Positions 5,034-6,327 of a stretch of 6,327 nt of DNA are shown here, in pieces. Position numbers and translations under genes: made by a program. Below the pieces are notes generated by a model. That model saw nothing but the letters and a program-made list of their open reading frames with translations, was not told the DNA's origin and searched no databases. The DNA comes from a candidate division WWE3 bacterium (GTDB lineage: Bacteria > Patescibacteriota > 4484-211 > JAGQKX01). Each line of letters begins with the position of its first letter. Position 1 is the first letter of the stretch. The DNA is taken from the NCBI GenBank assembly GCA_020429905.1, contig JAGQKX010000041.1, positions 1 through 6,327 of the forward strand, read 5' to 3'.

Positions 5034-5789
5034 ATGAACACAATTCGAATATCCGCTATTATACCATGTAGAAACGAAGAAAAAGGCATCACGAAAGTCA
5101 TTGACAGGCTTAAACCGCTAGTAGATGAAATCGTGGTAGTAGATAATGGCTCTACAGATCAAACGGTAGATGTGGCTCGTAACGCTGGTGCACGGGTATT
5201 TGTGGAAAATCGAAAAGACCGTCATGGTATTGGATATGGATACGCCATTCAAACAGGTATGGAACAGGCAAGAGGAGAATATATTGTGGTTGTTGACGCA
5301 GATGGTGAACATCCGGTGGAAGTGATACCCAATCTTATGAACTACTTCATTGATGGTAACTACGATGTCATCAGCTGCAATCGAGTTCAACGGGTTTCCT
5401 CAAAATTTATTTCAAAAGTAAGAGAATTTGGTATGAAGCTTCTCAACCTTGAGGTTAAAGTATTCTATGGCTACGAAATGAAAGATGCCATTTCAGGTAT
5501 GGTAATGATCAGAAAAAAGGCTTATGCAATGCTTGATCTTAAAGAAGGTGGTTGGGATTTATCTCCAGAAATTAAACTTTCCGCGATTGCGCATAAACGT
5601 CTCCATTATGGTGAATATCCCATTATTTCTATCGTACGTGAGAGTGGAGAAAGTAAGCAAATTTTATGGAAGACAGGGATACAACACGCTACCTATATCA
5701 TAAAACATTGGTATCAGCATATCGCGATGCCAAAGGTAAGACAGTTGTTTGATAGAACCGTTAGTATTGTTTATGATAGAGCTGTCTAA
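5034..5789 (+). CDS. Family 2 glycosyltransferase, polyprenyl-phosphate-hexose synthase (DPM1-like)
   Basis: 251 residues, cytoplasmic, with no transmembrane segment; DPM1-type enzymes of about this length are often peripheral. It should transfer a hexose from a nucleotide sugar onto polyprenyl-phosphate. A GT-A fold is clear: a nucleotide-binding strand with IPCRNEE (10-16), EIVVVDNGSTDQT (32-44), then the metal-binding DAD with following GEHP (88-94), close to the DADxQHP form of dolichol-phosphate-mannose and glucose synthases. An acceptor-side DAISGMVMIRK (151-161) and WDLSPEI (174-180) follow, in the places DPM1 relatives carry their conserved SG and EI. ATG 5034 was chosen over the in-frame TTG 4998 because that TTG is part of the predicted -35. 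The GT4 gene overlaps it by one base. Sugar and acceptor cannot be read from the sequence; a GT2 adding directly to a growing glycan is the alternative. Confidence 0.9.
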   Translation: MNTIRISAIIPCRNEEKGITKVIDRLKPLVDEIVVVDNGSTDQTVDVARNAGARVFVENRKDRHGIGYGYAIQTGMEQARGEYIVVVDADGEHPVEVIPNLMNYFIDGNYDVISCNRVQRVSSKFISKVREFGMKLLNLEVKVFYGYEMKDAISGMVMIRKKAYAMLDLKEGGWDLSPEIKLSAIAHKRLHYGEYPIISIVRESGESKQILWKTGIQHATYIIKHWYQHIAMPKVRQLFDRTVSIVYDRAV

Positions 5790-6327
5790 TGAAAATATTA
5801 TTCATCTCTCCATTCTTCTATCCTCACAGCGGAGGGGCTGAGAAGTACGCTGAAGAGCTCTTCTCTAAACTTATTATTGATCATCCAGACATTGAAGTAG
5901 ATATTATTTGTTATAACACCAATGAAGCCCCTGAGACCGAGGCATATAAGGGGATGAAAATCTACCGCGTTACTGCTTTTAACCTGCTTAAACAACAATT
6001 TTATCTCCCTAATCTGTTTGATCTAATTAAACGTTTACGGTTATTGAAAAATAATAAATATGATTATGTCGGAACTCAAACGCGTTTCTTTGATGCAACT
6101 TGGTGGACGTGGATATACGCACGTTACGTACACGCGGAATCATTTTTTATTGGTCATGGTACGGGATTTGTATCGCATTCATCAGCGTTAGTGCGGGCTA
6201 TTGCAAAGATTGTTGATCTCTCTATAGCAAAATTGGCATTAAAGATGTATTCGAAAGTTATCGTGATAAGCAAAAGCACACAAGATTTTTTTGAAAATGT
6301 ATTGGGAGTCAAGGATACTCAACTAAT
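5789..6327 (+). CDS. Family 4 glycosyltransferase, N-terminal part (runs off the window)
   Basis: 179 complete codons are visible from ATG 5789; the frame is open to the window edge, so the C-terminal donor-binding half is missing. The start MKILFISPFF, then SGGAEKYAEEL (14-24), is the classic N-terminal Rossmann entry of GT-B enzymes of family 4, in which the GG loop lies by the acceptor site. GHGTGF (122-127) and VIVISKSTQDFF (157-168) match the usual positions where these proteins reach the inter-domain region. Such enzymes add sugars to lipid-linked or surface glycans in the cytoplasm from nucleotide-sugar donors. ATG overlaps the TAA of the GT2 gene (TAATG), implying translational coupling and a shared role. 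Sugar specificity cannot be judged without the C-terminal half. Confidence 0.85.
   Translation, partial: MKILFISPFFYPHSGGAEKYAEELFSKLIIDHPDIEVDIICYNTNEAPETEAYKGMKIYRVTAFNLLKQQFYLPNLFDLIKRLRLLKNNKYDYVGTQTRFFDATWWTWIYARYVHAESFFIGHGTGFVSHSSALVRAIAKIVDLSIAKLALKMYSKVIVISKSTQDFFENVLGVKDTQL

Noticed and set aside
5798..5998. Minus-strand 66-codon frame
   Set aside because: It lies wholly inside the GT4 gene, whose N-terminal motifs are clear.

Overview
The window most resembles a bacterial genome fragment, plausibly from Chloroflexota (Anaerolineae-like). This is inferred from style: a lipoprotein with a lipobox followed by a linker rich in Pro, Thr, Glu and Tyr ('PTPVPTEE', 'YPGPE'), and a neighbouring gene ending in 'SPTPIPLGP'. 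No marker gene is present, so the assignment is soft.

Layout. Positions 1-122 hold the 3' end of a plus-strand gene, followed by a 13-bp hairpin. Positions 123-741 are a long gene-free stretch packed with inverted repeats. Its last ~260 bases form a chain of five stem-loops ending at a strong Shine-Dalgarno. Positions 742-2421 encode an unrecognised lipoprotein of 559 residues with ten cysteines beyond the lipid-attachment Cys. It ends at a strong terminator that separates it from two convergent minus-strand genes: a polytopic membrane protein that looks like a GT-C glycosyltransferase (2515-4119) and a small membrane-anchored extracytoplasmic protein (4180-4917). A compact divergent promoter region (about 4969-5033) separates these from two plus-strand genes: a GT2 glycosyltransferase of polyprenyl-phosphate-hexose-synthase type (5034-5789) and, overlapping it by one base, the start of a GT4 glycosyltransferase (5789 to the window edge).

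How the genes may work together (inference). The right-hand 3.8 kb looks like part of a surface-glycan or protein-glycosylation locus. The GT2 would load a sugar onto a polyprenyl-phosphate at the cytoplasmic face. The GT-C protein could use that lipid-linked sugar outside the membrane. The GT4 would add sugars from nucleotide-sugar donors in the cytoplasm. The glycan genes are visibly more AT-rich than the lipoprotein side.

The points most worth a second look are the structured leader ahead of the lipoprotein, including a possible kissing-loop pair; the Cys-bounded loops of the lipoprotein; and the divergent promoters that share one -35 core, one of which would start a leaderless mRNA.
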